Shown here in pieces: positions 1 through 6,172 of a DNA stretch of 6,487 nt. The stretch is taken from assembly GCA_964409235.1 (NCBI GenBank), contig CAYPCN010000038.1, positions 1 through 6,487 of the forward strand, read 5' to 3'. The stretch comes from CAINFV01 sp964409235. Lineage in GTDB: Bacteria; Chlamydiota; Chlamydiia; Chlamydiales; FEN-1388. Made by a program: the position numbers and the translations under genes. Position 1 is the stretch's first letter. Each line of letters starts with the position of its first letter. Under the pieces are notes generated by a model. That model had not been told where the DNA came from. It saw only the letters and a list, made by a program, of their open reading frames with translations, and made no database searches.

Positions 1-121
1 AAAGAAGATGGAGAGCGTGAAGTGTCTTGACGTTGATGGGGATGATGCCATCTGGCAATAGGTCGGCGGTATGAGAAGAAAGGTGTTCAAAAAAAGCGTC
101 GAGCTGCTCGATGCTGACCAC
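1..121 (-). CDS. N-terminal fragment of an unrecognised protein (runs off the left edge)
   Basis: Forty codons are readable on the minus strand from a GTG at 121 to the window edge. The peptide begins MVSIEQLDAFFEHL and continues with LLPDGIIPINVKTLHALHLL. An in-frame TAG lies two codons upstream of the GTG and no ATG is available, so the GTG start is well constrained. A purine-rich stretch (GGAGAGGGGGG) ends about 8 bases before it and can serve as ribosome binding site. The pattern of hydrophobic and acidic residues looks like a soluble globular protein, with no signal peptide or membrane segment in the visible part. I do not recognise the family. The gene is divergent from dacF, sharing a 204-base intergenic region with it. 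Confidence 0.7.
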   Translation of the reverse strand, partial: MVSIEQLDAFFEHLSSHTADLLPDGIIPINVKTLHALHLL

Positions 122-160
122 GATCTATGCCCCCCTCTCCTACTTTTAAGCTCATTCTGC

Positions 161-189
161 ATAATCTTAGGATTTAGATGAGAGTCCAA
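161..189 (-). promoter_or_regulatory. Weak candidate promoter for the left-edge gene
   Basis: On the minus strand, TTGGAC (189-184) is followed after 17 bases by GATTAT (166-161). The -10 matches four of six consensus positions and the -35 only three, but the spacing is ideal. The predicted start would lie about 30 bases before the GTG at 121. This is a visual match only. Confidence 0.3.
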
Positions 190-250
190 ACTTTAAAAAA
201 ATATATCTATAGGTCTGTTCGTGCGATTCAGAGAATGGTTCTGGTGTTTC

Positions 251-279
251 TTGACTTCCCGTCGGTACCTTTGTAGACT
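251..279 (+). promoter_or_regulatory. Sigma-70-like promoter of dacF
   Basis: TTGACT at 251-256 (five of six consensus positions) is separated by exactly 17 bases from TAGACT at 274-279 (four of six). Transcription would begin near 286, giving a leader of about 40 bases before the ATG at 326. An A/T-rich tract at 190-210 lies upstream and may act as an UP-like or bending element. The match and spacing are seen in the sequence; activity is inferred. Confidence 0.55.
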
Positions 280-325
280 TTGCTTCAACCCCTGGTTTCA
301 AGTGGTTTAGGCGTAACGGAGAAAT

Positions 326-1615
326 ATGTTCGGACGTTGGGCGGTTATCCTGCTGTTGTGGGCATTTTTTGTGGGGATCGAGGGGCGTGTAGAGGCGTCC
401 CAGGAGCTGACGGCCTGTATTGTGATGAACGCAAAGACAGGGCGTGTGTTGTTGCAGAGGGCAGCGCATCAAAAGATGTATCCTGCCAGCACGACCAAAA
501 TTGCTCTTCTGGCCTATGTTCTCAGCACGCCGGACATTGATTTGAGCCAGAAACTAGTGGTCCCTTCCGAGGCCGTGCGATCGGTTCCTGATGCTGAGAA
601 GAGCCGCGATAACTTTGCCCAATACCCTTCCTATGTCCTTGAAGCCAGAGGGTCGTCGGCAGGATTCAAGAGTGGGGAGATTATCCGTTTGCAGGATGTT
701 CTCTTTGGGGCGATGCTTCCTTCTGGGAATGATGCTGCCAATGTCCTGGCGTACTATTGGGGGAAAGGGTCTATCGAGGCGTGCATCGAACAGATCAACC
801 AATTTGCAGAATCTCTTGGATGTCAGAATACGAAGTTCTGCAATCCTCATGGGCTCCACCATCCGGACCATGTGTCGACGGCCTATGATCTAGCGCTTCT
901 CACGCGCTATGGCATGCAGATTCCGCTTTTTCGGCACATTGTTTCAACGACGTCCTATACTAAAGAGCGAACGAACAAGCAGCCAGCTGTCACATGGCAG
1001 CAGACCAATAAGCTGCTGACTTCTGGTCCCCATTACTATGAGCGGGCGACAGGCGTCAAAACTGGGTCGCATTCCCGGGCGCAAAGCTGTCTAGTTGCGA
1101 CTGGAGAGACGGGCGACCGTTCTCTGATTCTCGTCCTGTTACACTGCCCTGACAGAAAGCAGATGTTCATTGGTGCTAAAAAGCTACTGCAGCGGTTTCT
1201 CAATGAAGAGAAGGTTCGTCGTGTGGTTGTTGAACATGGTTCGTTACAGTTGAAGCGCGAGATTGAAGGGCAGGCGATGCCATTGTCTCTCTTTTCTTCC
1301 AGAGAGGCTGCTGTCTCATATTATCCCTCTGAAGAACCGACGATTCGCGCCATTGTTGAGTGGAAAGATCTGAGGTTCCCTGTGGAGCAAGGCCAAGAGG
1401 TGGGTGTCGTGCGCATACTCGCTGATGAGACCGAAGTAGACCGCGTTCCTCTTTTGGCTTCTGAGCATCGCGATACCACGTGGCACCAGCGGCTTCTTGT
1501 CACGCAAAGATTTCTCAAGGCCCACAATGGTGTGATCTTGGCGATAGCCATGTGTGTTGGGGTTCTGATCGCGATCTTCTTCATGCGCTCTTCACGTCGT
1601 GGTCGTCGGAGATAG
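326..1615 (+). CDS. dacF: D-alanyl-D-alanine carboxypeptidase (DacF/PBP5 type, peptidase family S11)
   Basis: This low-molecular-weight penicillin-binding protein removes the terminal D-Ala from peptidoglycan pentapeptides outside the inner membrane. In 429 residues all three active-site motifs of family S11 are present with usual spacing: SxxK as S55-T-T-K58 with the nucleophile Ser55, SxN as S133-G-N135 within a typical LPSGNDAAN stretch, and KTG at 245-247. Residues 1-25 are a signal peptide ending in VEAS. Residues of about 290-375 match the position of the PBP5 C-terminal beta domain. The protein ends with a hydrophobic segment (about 402-420) followed by RSSRRGRRR, a stop-transfer tail that replaces the amphipathic anchor of E. 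coli PBP5. GGAG at 318-321 precedes the ATG by 4 bases. The gene stands alone under its own promoter and converges with the propeller-protein gene. In Chlamydiota such an enzyme would act on septal peptidoglycan; that context is inference. Confidence 0.93.
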   Translation: MFGRWAVILLLWAFFVGIEGRVEASQELTACIVMNAKTGRVLLQRAAHQKMYPASTTKIALLAYVLSTPDIDLSQKLVVPSEAVRSVPDAEKSRDNFAQYPSYVLEARGSSAGFKSGEIIRLQDVLFGAMLPSGNDAANVLAYYWGKGSIEACIEQINQFAESLGCQNTKFCNPHGLHHPDHVSTAYDLALLTRYGMQIPLFRHIVSTTSYTKERTNKQPAVTWQQTNKLLTSGPHYYERATGVKTGSHSRAQSCLVATGETGDRSLILVLLHCPDRKQMFIGAKKLLQRFLNEEKVRRVVVEHGSLQLKREIEGQAMPLSLFSSREAAVSYYPSEEPTIRAIVEWKDLRFPVEQGQEVGVVRILADETEVDRVPLLASEHRDTTWHQRLLVTQRFLKAHNGVILAIAMCVGVLIAIFFMRSSRRGRRR

Positions 1616-1892
1616 TGGGACGAAGGGAGAGGTAGACATTGCGGTGATGAGAGTGGCGTGGCGTACTACGCCCGAAACGACCATCTTCCGTACGACTTCG
1701 TATCTCGCTTTCTTGGAGACCATTGGTGGGACGAGCCTTCCATGTGCGAAAGGACCCGTCCCTGATGGCGTACCTATCTCACGCCCTTCCCTCTTGACGC
1801 GGCTGGCTGCGATGGCCACCCTCACTGTGTTTTTCTACTCAGTGTGGGGGGAGAGTCGTGAATATACACACTTCCCCTCCCCCTGAGCTGTA
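1616..1892. other. Convergent intergenic region with open frames on both strands
   Basis: This 277-base gap separates the dacF stop from the stop of the propeller gene. Two overlapping frames are open. A plus-strand frame runs from GTG 1599 (or ATG 1647) to 1886, giving 95 or 79 residues rich in Thr, Pro and Gly. A minus-strand frame runs from ATG 1825 to 1592, giving 77 residues. Their codon third positions coincide, so third-position composition cannot tell which strand, if either, is coding. Neither start has a convincing ribosome binding site, neither product has a recognisable domain, and each overlaps the end of dacF on its own or the opposite strand. I therefore do not call a gene. The right half contains a GC-rich hairpin listed separately. 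Confidence 0.5.
1838..1887. terminator. Imperfect GC-rich hairpin, possible bidirectional terminator
   Basis: CTCAG at 1838-1842 pairs with CTGAG at 1883-1887. GGGGGG at 1846-1851 pairs with the C-rich stretch 1874-1882, including a G-U pair, and GTG at 1858-1860 pairs with CAC at 1867-1869 around an AATATA loop. The stem has several mismatches and a small bulge. It lies between two convergent stops (1615 and 1893), where a shared terminator is expected. No clear T-run follows on either strand, so an intrinsic terminator is only a possibility. Confidence 0.35.
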
Positions 1893-3821
1893 TTACTCTA
1901 CCTCTAATTTCCTGAAGGAGCTTTTCTCTCCAGCGGCATTGACAGCCCGAATCCTATATATCTTCTCGAGGCGTTTCTTATAGTCGTGGAGGTGATGCCA
2001 GTAAAAGTGTTTTGGGTGGAGATGGCGTTTGAAGCGGAGCTTTGTCGTGGTGTAGATGCGCTTGTTCTTTTTGTAGATTTGGTATTTGACGGCTTCCTCT
2101 GTGTTGCTGTTCTTCCATCGTGTTTTGAGGCAGCATGTGTGATGGCTGCGTTTTTTCGCCTTACCACGGAAGTGCCTAGGGCGCCGAGGATGAGATGGTG
2201 TATCTGAGGGCACCGTGATGAGCAGTTCGTACTGCGCATTCTCCGAGCCGTTGTTGCTGACTGTCTGCCCGGTGAATGTTTGAGTGATCGAGGTGCCAGC
2301 CGAGTTGGTAACCGTCAACCGTACGGTGTACGTTCCGCTGTTGGCATAGGTGTGCGATACTGTGGGCTCAGTGGTCTCGACCGTGGGAGAGCCATCTCCA
2401 AAATCCCATTCGTATTTCACAATGGTGCCAACGGGAGAGACAGAACGCGAAGCGTCGAACACTGTTGCTGTGCCTGAGGCGCCAATAGTGGCCGAAAACT
2501 CCGCAGCTGGAGCTTGGTCAGGAGTAATGGCGACGTCACGTAGATCGCTGCTATCCAACACAGCTATTGTCTCTACTTCGTTGGAGGTGAGATCAATGGC
2601 GAGAATGTTGTTCGTTTCGGAAGGCCACCCTTGTGCAACGTATGCCTTTTTCCCATCGGGAGTAATGGCAATCCCCTGTAAGCCGTCACCGGTACATTCT
2701 ATAGGCTCGAAGAGCTGTTTGTCTGAGGTGCGGATCTTATGCACGGCCGCACCGCTTGTGACATACGCATATGCTCCATCAGGCGAGATGGCAACATCCG
2801 TAGGGCCCTCATCGGTCCCGAGAGCGATGGGATCCCCTAGAGTGTCCGACGCTGTATCTATGACATAGATGTTGTAGGCTTCATTAGCACAGAGATACAC
2901 CTCACCTCCATTTGGGGTGATGGCGAGCGCTCCAGGGCCAGGGCCGGTCAGGCCAGTGATTGTGCCTGTCGTTCCTGAGGGAAAGACGGTTACCGAGCCG
3001 TCGGGAAAGCCAAAATTGGCTACGTAGATTTTACCTCCATCGGGGGTAATACCGACGCCCAAAGGGGGTGATCCGGTTGTTGGGAAAGCTATTTCAAAGT
3101 CATGTGTCGCAAGATCTATGCTTCCACAAGCGCCATTTGGTAGAGGAATGGCGAATGGAGGGGAGAGGGTGCAATAGGCGTTTGCACCGTCTGGAGAAAT
3201 TGCTATATAGTTGCTTAGCGGCCATCCCTCGCATTCAATGCCTGTTGTTGACCTGTCTACAAGGTTGATACGAGATATTACGGTTGGGCCTGTCTGCTCG
3301 GAAGAAGAATCCCCTGCAACATACGACGCTCTTCCATCAGGAGTAATTGCTATCCCAAAACATGTAAGTTTGTTTTCAGTCAGCGGGATTTTCCCTGTGT
3401 CGGCATGGTCCGCACAGTTAAGGCACCAAGCAGCGGGATATTGCGATGGTCCCGTCCCTCCTGTCTCGCCTTGTGCCTGCCCTGTTACATACGCAAACCA
3501 ACTTCCTTGATAGGTATACCGATCTGCGGGCGTGGTGGCGGACGTTCCGCTGTCGGCCTGTACGGTAATGTGCACTGTTCCAGGGACAGATAGAGGAGCG
3601 TTTACGGTGATCTCGGTGTCTGAAGTAGGTAAGACCGCGACTTCGGTCGGGCCAAAGAATACTTTGTCGGCTCCTAAAAATCCTGAACCAGTGATGGTGA
3701 TCGAGTCACCTCCAGCCGCAGGGCCGTGATTCGGGCTGACATAGGTGACAACCGGAACACTGAGTAGCAGCGGCATGGCTAGGAAGGAAAGAAGTACTGC
3801 GGCGCATCTGGCGAGTTTCAT
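1893..3821 (-). CDS. Secreted mosaic protein: IPT/TIG, YVTN beta-propeller, PKD and basic FN3-like domain
   Basis: This 642-residue protein is probably exported and acts in binding outside the cytoplasm; no catalytic motif is visible. Residues 1-22 form a signal peptide (MKLARCAAVLLSFLAM, then a Leu-rich core) without a lipobox. Residues 23-104 are an IPT/TIG immunoglobulin-like domain (YVSPNHGPAAGGDSITITG). From 105 to 435 lie seven YVTN/PD-G repeats with cores such as GIAITPDG at about 156, 205, 255, 298, 342, 383 and 429, which suits a seven-bladed propeller. Residues 436-519 are a PKD domain (YEWDFGDGS, later HTYANSGTYTVRLTV). Residues of about 540-642 are an FN3-like domain unusually rich in Lys, Arg and His, ending YRIRAVNAAGEKS. 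The frame stays open to an ATG at 3983, but I chose ATG 3821: AGGAG lies 5 bases upstream, a signal peptide follows, and the promoter lies inside the longer frame. The ligand is unknown; adhesion or surface display is an inference. Confidence 0.88.
   Translation of the reverse strand: MKLARCAAVLLSFLAMPLLLSVPVVTYVSPNHGPAAGGDSITITGSGFLGADKVFFGPTEVAVLPTSDTEITVNAPLSVPGTVHITVQADSGTSATTPADRYTYQGSWFAYVTGQAQGETGGTGPSQYPAAWCLNCADHADTGKIPLTENKLTCFGIAITPDGRASYVAGDSSSEQTGPTVISRINLVDRSTTGIECEGWPLSNYIAISPDGANAYCTLSPPFAIPLPNGACGSIDLATHDFEIAFPTTGSPPLGVGITPDGGKIYVANFGFPDGSVTVFPSGTTGTITGLTGPGPGALAITPNGGEVYLCANEAYNIYVIDTASDTLGDPIALGTDEGPTDVAISPDGAYAYVTSGAAVHKIRTSDKQLFEPIECTGDGLQGIAITPDGKKAYVAQGWPSETNNILAIDLTSNEVETIAVLDSSDLRDVAITPDQAPAAEFSATIGASGTATVFDASRSVSPVGTIVKYEWDFGDGSPTVETTEPTVSHTYANSGTYTVRLTVTNSAGTSITQTFTGQTVSNNGSENAQYELLITVPSDTPSHPRRPRHFRGKAKKRSHHTCCLKTRWKNSNTEEAVKYQIYKKNKRIYTTTKLRFKRHLHPKHFYWHHLHDYKKRLEKIYRIRAVNAAGEKSSFRKLEVE
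2514..3360 (-). repeat. Seven degenerate tandem repeats encoding YVTN propeller blades
   Basis: The repeat core reads on the plus strand as CCATCxGGxGTAATGGC and variants. Copies occur near 2519, 2658, 2778, 2910, 3038, 3188 and 3332, a period of roughly 120 to 150 bases. Each encodes [AG]I[AT][TS]P[DN]G, the turn of one propeller blade. The copies have diverged in both synonymous and non-synonymous positions, so this is an old protein-level duplication and not a recent tandem expansion. Confidence 0.75.
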
Positions 3822-3825
3822 TGGC

Positions 3826-3833
3826 TCTCCTTT
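3826..3833 (-). promoter_or_regulatory. Ribosome binding site deciding the start of the propeller protein
   Basis: AAAGGAGA reads on the minus strand at 3833-3826. Its AGGAG core sits 5 bases before the ATG at 3821. No comparable site precedes the upstream ATG at 3983, and the encoded signal peptide begins at 3821, so this site sets the start. Confidence 0.8.
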
Positions 3834-3854
3834 ATAAAGTTGTGCGGTTTTTGC

Positions 3855-3883
3855 TTTATAGAGGAGAGACCGATATATGTCTA
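3855..3883 (-). promoter_or_regulatory. Strong sigma-70-like promoter of the propeller protein gene
   Basis: On the minus strand TAGACA (3883-3878) is followed after exactly 17 bases by TATAAA (3860-3855). Each hexamer matches five of six consensus positions. Transcription would start near 3848, giving a leader of about 27 bases that contains the ribosome binding site. This is the best promoter match I see in the window, and it makes the gene independent of the 708-residue protein gene upstream. Confidence 0.7.
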
Positions 3884-3895
3884 TCGCGTCTATCG
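3879..3895. repeat. Short direct repeat GTCTATCG overlapping the -35 element
   Basis: GTCTATCG occurs at 3879-3886 and again at 3888-3895, a period of 9 bases. The first copy overlaps the -35 hexamer (3878-3883) of the propeller gene promoter. The arrangement could be an operator half-site pair or chance. Confidence 0.45.
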
Positions 3896-3978
3896 GAGCC
3901 ATTGGCGGTGTGCCTTTTGGAGGATAGAACAGGATCTTTTTTGGCGTACGTCGAAGCCGTTGGAAAGCGGTCAAGAAT

Positions 3979-4000
3979 TCCAAAAGGGAAGGCTTTTGGA
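3979..4000. terminator. Perfect 8-base inverted repeat between the two minus-strand genes
   Basis: TCCAAAAG (3979-3986) and CTTTTGGA (3993-4000) form a perfect stem around a 6-base loop. On the minus strand the hairpin is followed by ATTCTT, a poor T-tract, and the stem is AT-rich. It lies about 45 bases after the stop of the 708-residue protein gene and may help to end that transcript. Confidence 0.3.
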
Positions 4001-4009
4001 GCGCGTCTG

Positions 4010-4038
4010 AAAAAGAGAATGTACAATCCCCCTCTCTT
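4010..4038 (-). terminator. Weak hairpin with T-tract directly after the 708-residue protein gene
   Basis: On the minus strand AAGAGA (4038-4033) can pair with TCTCTT (4018-4013) across a 14-base loop, and the 3' arm runs directly into further T residues (TTTTT at 4014-4010, C at 4009). The stem starts 8 bases beyond the stop codon at 4046-4048. The T-run and position favour an intrinsic terminator; the short AU-rich stem argues against it. Confidence 0.3.
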
Positions 4039-4045
4039 CTTGCTT

Positions 4046-6172
4046 TTACACAGCGGCAGCCTCTGCAGCAGAGGGATAGTGGAATGCTGAGGCAGCGGCT
4101 TGCCCTTGCATATAGGCATTGATCCGAGCAAGCACTCTTTCTCGTTCTACCCAGAGGCGAGAAGGGATTTGGAGGATGCCTCGTCTCCAGTCGTGGTTGT
4201 CGAGGAGGCGGATCTTTGGGCCATTTGGTACCTCATGGTACGAAAGAGCCCCGAAGAAGGAGCAGAAGGCTCGGCGGAACCAGTGCCACGTCGCGTCATT
4301 GGGGAAGAAGCTCCGGCTCCAAATAAGAGGCATGAAGAGCGTAGGGAGTATCAGGTCTTGGAAGGGGGTTTGGTACGGTTCGATGTCAAGCCCTGGCCAG
4401 CTGCGCTGGATAAAATGGCGAACCCATGAAGCGCAATTGTCGCCTTGGGCTTGAAAGATCAGCTCTCCACGCCGGGAACGGAGGAACTCTTCCTTGAGGT
4501 TGTTCATTACCAGTTCGAAGTGCTCCTTGGTAATGGGGGGGAGGGCGAGTGCTGTCCGATCTCTGCTGCTCATGAAGCTGTTGGTGTCCAAAACCGTGAC
4601 ATTGGCCTCGTGGGTGTGGAACACATGGTGAAACGTCTCAGCAAGGGTAACGGGGAACCAGTTTGAAAATTTGCCGAGCGAGAGACAGTTAAACGTTCCA
4701 TCAGAAAGCGGAATGAGTATGTCGGCCCATCCGTGGTTGCCGTCGCCGTTGAGGTCAGGTGTGGTGCGCGAGGCTTTGATGGCAAACAGAGCATACCCTT
4801 CTTGGAAGTCGACGTCATAGGTGTCTTCGATCTGCTCTCGCGTCATCCGGCGGATGACGGGCAAGCTGTTCCACCATGCTGGCTTGTCAAAGTCGAGCGT
4901 AAACAGGCGACCATCGAAGGCGGTGACACCAGTATCTTGGAGGTATTCCATTTCAATAAATCGGAAGTTCTGCGCTTCAAACTCTTCGAACATCTGGGCA
5001 ACTGTTGTATGCACTCCTTGGGCAATTCTAAGCTGGGCTGTAGGATCCGTAATCGACTGATACTCGCCATCCACGAGCAACCGCACGTCTTTCACGGGCC
5101 TCCCCTGGGCATTCATCCCATACTGCACAAATTGCAGCCCTCTGTTGGCAATATCGCGAATTCTCTTATCGAGAAAGGTTTTGCGCAGCTGCTCTTGAAT
5201 GTATGGGGCTTGGATGAAGACATCGATGGCGTTGATGAACTCGTCGGGCATGCTCTTGAAAACCGATTGGAAGCATATGTCGAGAAGAGCTCTGTTGTTG
5301 CGCGCTGCATCGATGAACATTCTGTATCGGCAGCAATGCCGGATTTTCTCTTTGATGGAGTGGTGTTTACACCAGGTAAGATACGTTTTGCGGAGGTAGC
5401 GTTTGATGGCGGACTTGGAAAGGTCGGCGGCATGTTGTGTCTCTGGAGGCGATGACAAGCAGCGGTCGAGAAGAGAGGGGTTTTCGTGGAGGTGCTGGAA
5501 AAAGGCGTCAAAAGTCGGGCACTGTTTGAGCAGGCCCTCTTGGAAGAGCTCGTCTTCTTCAGAAGCCAAGTATTCGACATACGGAAATTGATGCTGCTGC
5601 CAAAAGCGCAGCTCGCTGGTGAGAAAGGCAATATCTTCCTGCCGACTTTCGGTTGCGCCGATGACATGTTGGTCAATGCCGAGGTACTGGTACATCAGAA
5701 AGGCTCTGTCTAGATTGGCGGTGGCTGACCGGCAGCTCCAGGACTCGGTGGTAAAAATCTTTTTGTTGAGTTCTACAAGTGGGGTGGAGAGAGCATGGCG
5801 TGGGAGGGATGCCTTGAGAGAATTTCTCTGTATTCTTATTGCCTGCAGTTGCTGTTCTTCTCTGCCGACTTTGTCTTGGAGCGTTGCTTTGACAGCGGCA
5901 ATGACCATGGCAAGGTCATCGGCATTCCACGTGACGGGCTGACCGATGCCACGTAGCTGATCTGAAGAGACTTTTGCCTGGGAGGTGATGGCGAGAGCAA
6001 GGTTTTTCGCGTTTTCGCAGGCCGCATCATACCCGAAGAATCCTCTGACACTATCGACGATGCGTTGAATACATCCTTTTTGATACCAGTGGCCATCTGT
6101 GGTGATGCCGATGGATTCTCCGGCGTCTAGCGCGTGAAGAAAACGGGGTACTGTTGCAGCGATAGGGTTCAT
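4046..6172 (-). CDS. Large hypothetical protein with a possible His-Gln-Cys hydrolase-like C-terminal region
   Basis: This protein has 708 residues from ATG 6172. An ATG five codons upstream (6187) is also in frame, but only 6172 has a purine-rich site (GAGG, 9 bases upstream). No signal peptide or clear transmembrane helix is visible. Residues 1-50 contain SIGITTDGHWYQKG and a short RGFFGYD motif. The next 350 residues are mostly helical, with many Gln, Glu, Leu and Arg. Residues of about 400-620 hold the most ordered motifs: an EF-hand-like loop from D473 to D484 containing H480-G-W482, then GKFSNWFP at about 500-507, then Q574-A-Q-G-D-N-C580-ASW. A His followed by a Gln and Cys in that order occurs in permuted papain-like and CE-clan cysteine hydrolases, but the fold is not proven. 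The C-terminus is Ala-rich. The motif set resembles hypothetical proteins I remember from chlamydia-related bacteria, which I could not verify. A secreted effector role is conceivable and unproven. Confidence 0.85.
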   Translation of the reverse strand: MNPIAATVPRFLHALDAGESIGITTDGHWYQKGCIQRIVDSVRGFFGYDAACENAKNLALAITSQAKVSSDQLRGIGQPVTWNADDLAMVIAAVKATLQDKVGREEQQLQAIRIQRNSLKASLPRHALSTPLVELNKKIFTTESWSCRSATANLDRAFLMYQYLGIDQHVIGATESRQEDIAFLTSELRFWQQHQFPYVEYLASEEDELFQEGLLKQCPTFDAFFQHLHENPSLLDRCLSSPPETQHAADLSKSAIKRYLRKTYLTWCKHHSIKEKIRHCCRYRMFIDAARNNRALLDICFQSVFKSMPDEFINAIDVFIQAPYIQEQLRKTFLDKRIRDIANRGLQFVQYGMNAQGRPVKDVRLLVDGEYQSITDPTAQLRIAQGVHTTVAQMFEEFEAQNFRFIEMEYLQDTGVTAFDGRLFTLDFDKPAWWNSLPVIRRMTREQIEDTYDVDFQEGYALFAIKASRTTPDLNGDGNHGWADILIPLSDGTFNCLSLGKFSNWFPVTLAETFHHVFHTHEANVTVLDTNSFMSSRDRTALALPPITKEHFELVMNNLKEEFLRSRRGELIFQAQGDNCASWVRHFIQRSWPGLDIEPYQTPFQDLILPTLFMPLIWSRSFFPNDATWHWFRRAFCSFFGALSYHEVPNGPKIRLLDNHDWRRGILQIPSRLWVERERVLARINAYMQGQAAASAFHYPSAAEAAAV

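Noticed and set aside
2350..2868. A 172-codon plus-strand open frame
   Set aside because: It is the shadow of the propeller gene; its apparent periodicity (repeated PSG-like segments) comes from the YVTN repeats read on the other strand.
3822..4045. A single operon of the two right-hand minus-strand genes
   Set aside because: The gap is 224 bases, carries a strong internal promoter and two terminator-like hairpins, so independent transcription is more likely.
4733..5455. A 240-codon plus-strand open frame
   Set aside because: It lies wholly antisense to the 708-residue protein gene, whose frame is longer, has an ordered motif set and a ribosome binding site. The antisense product has no recognisable domain.
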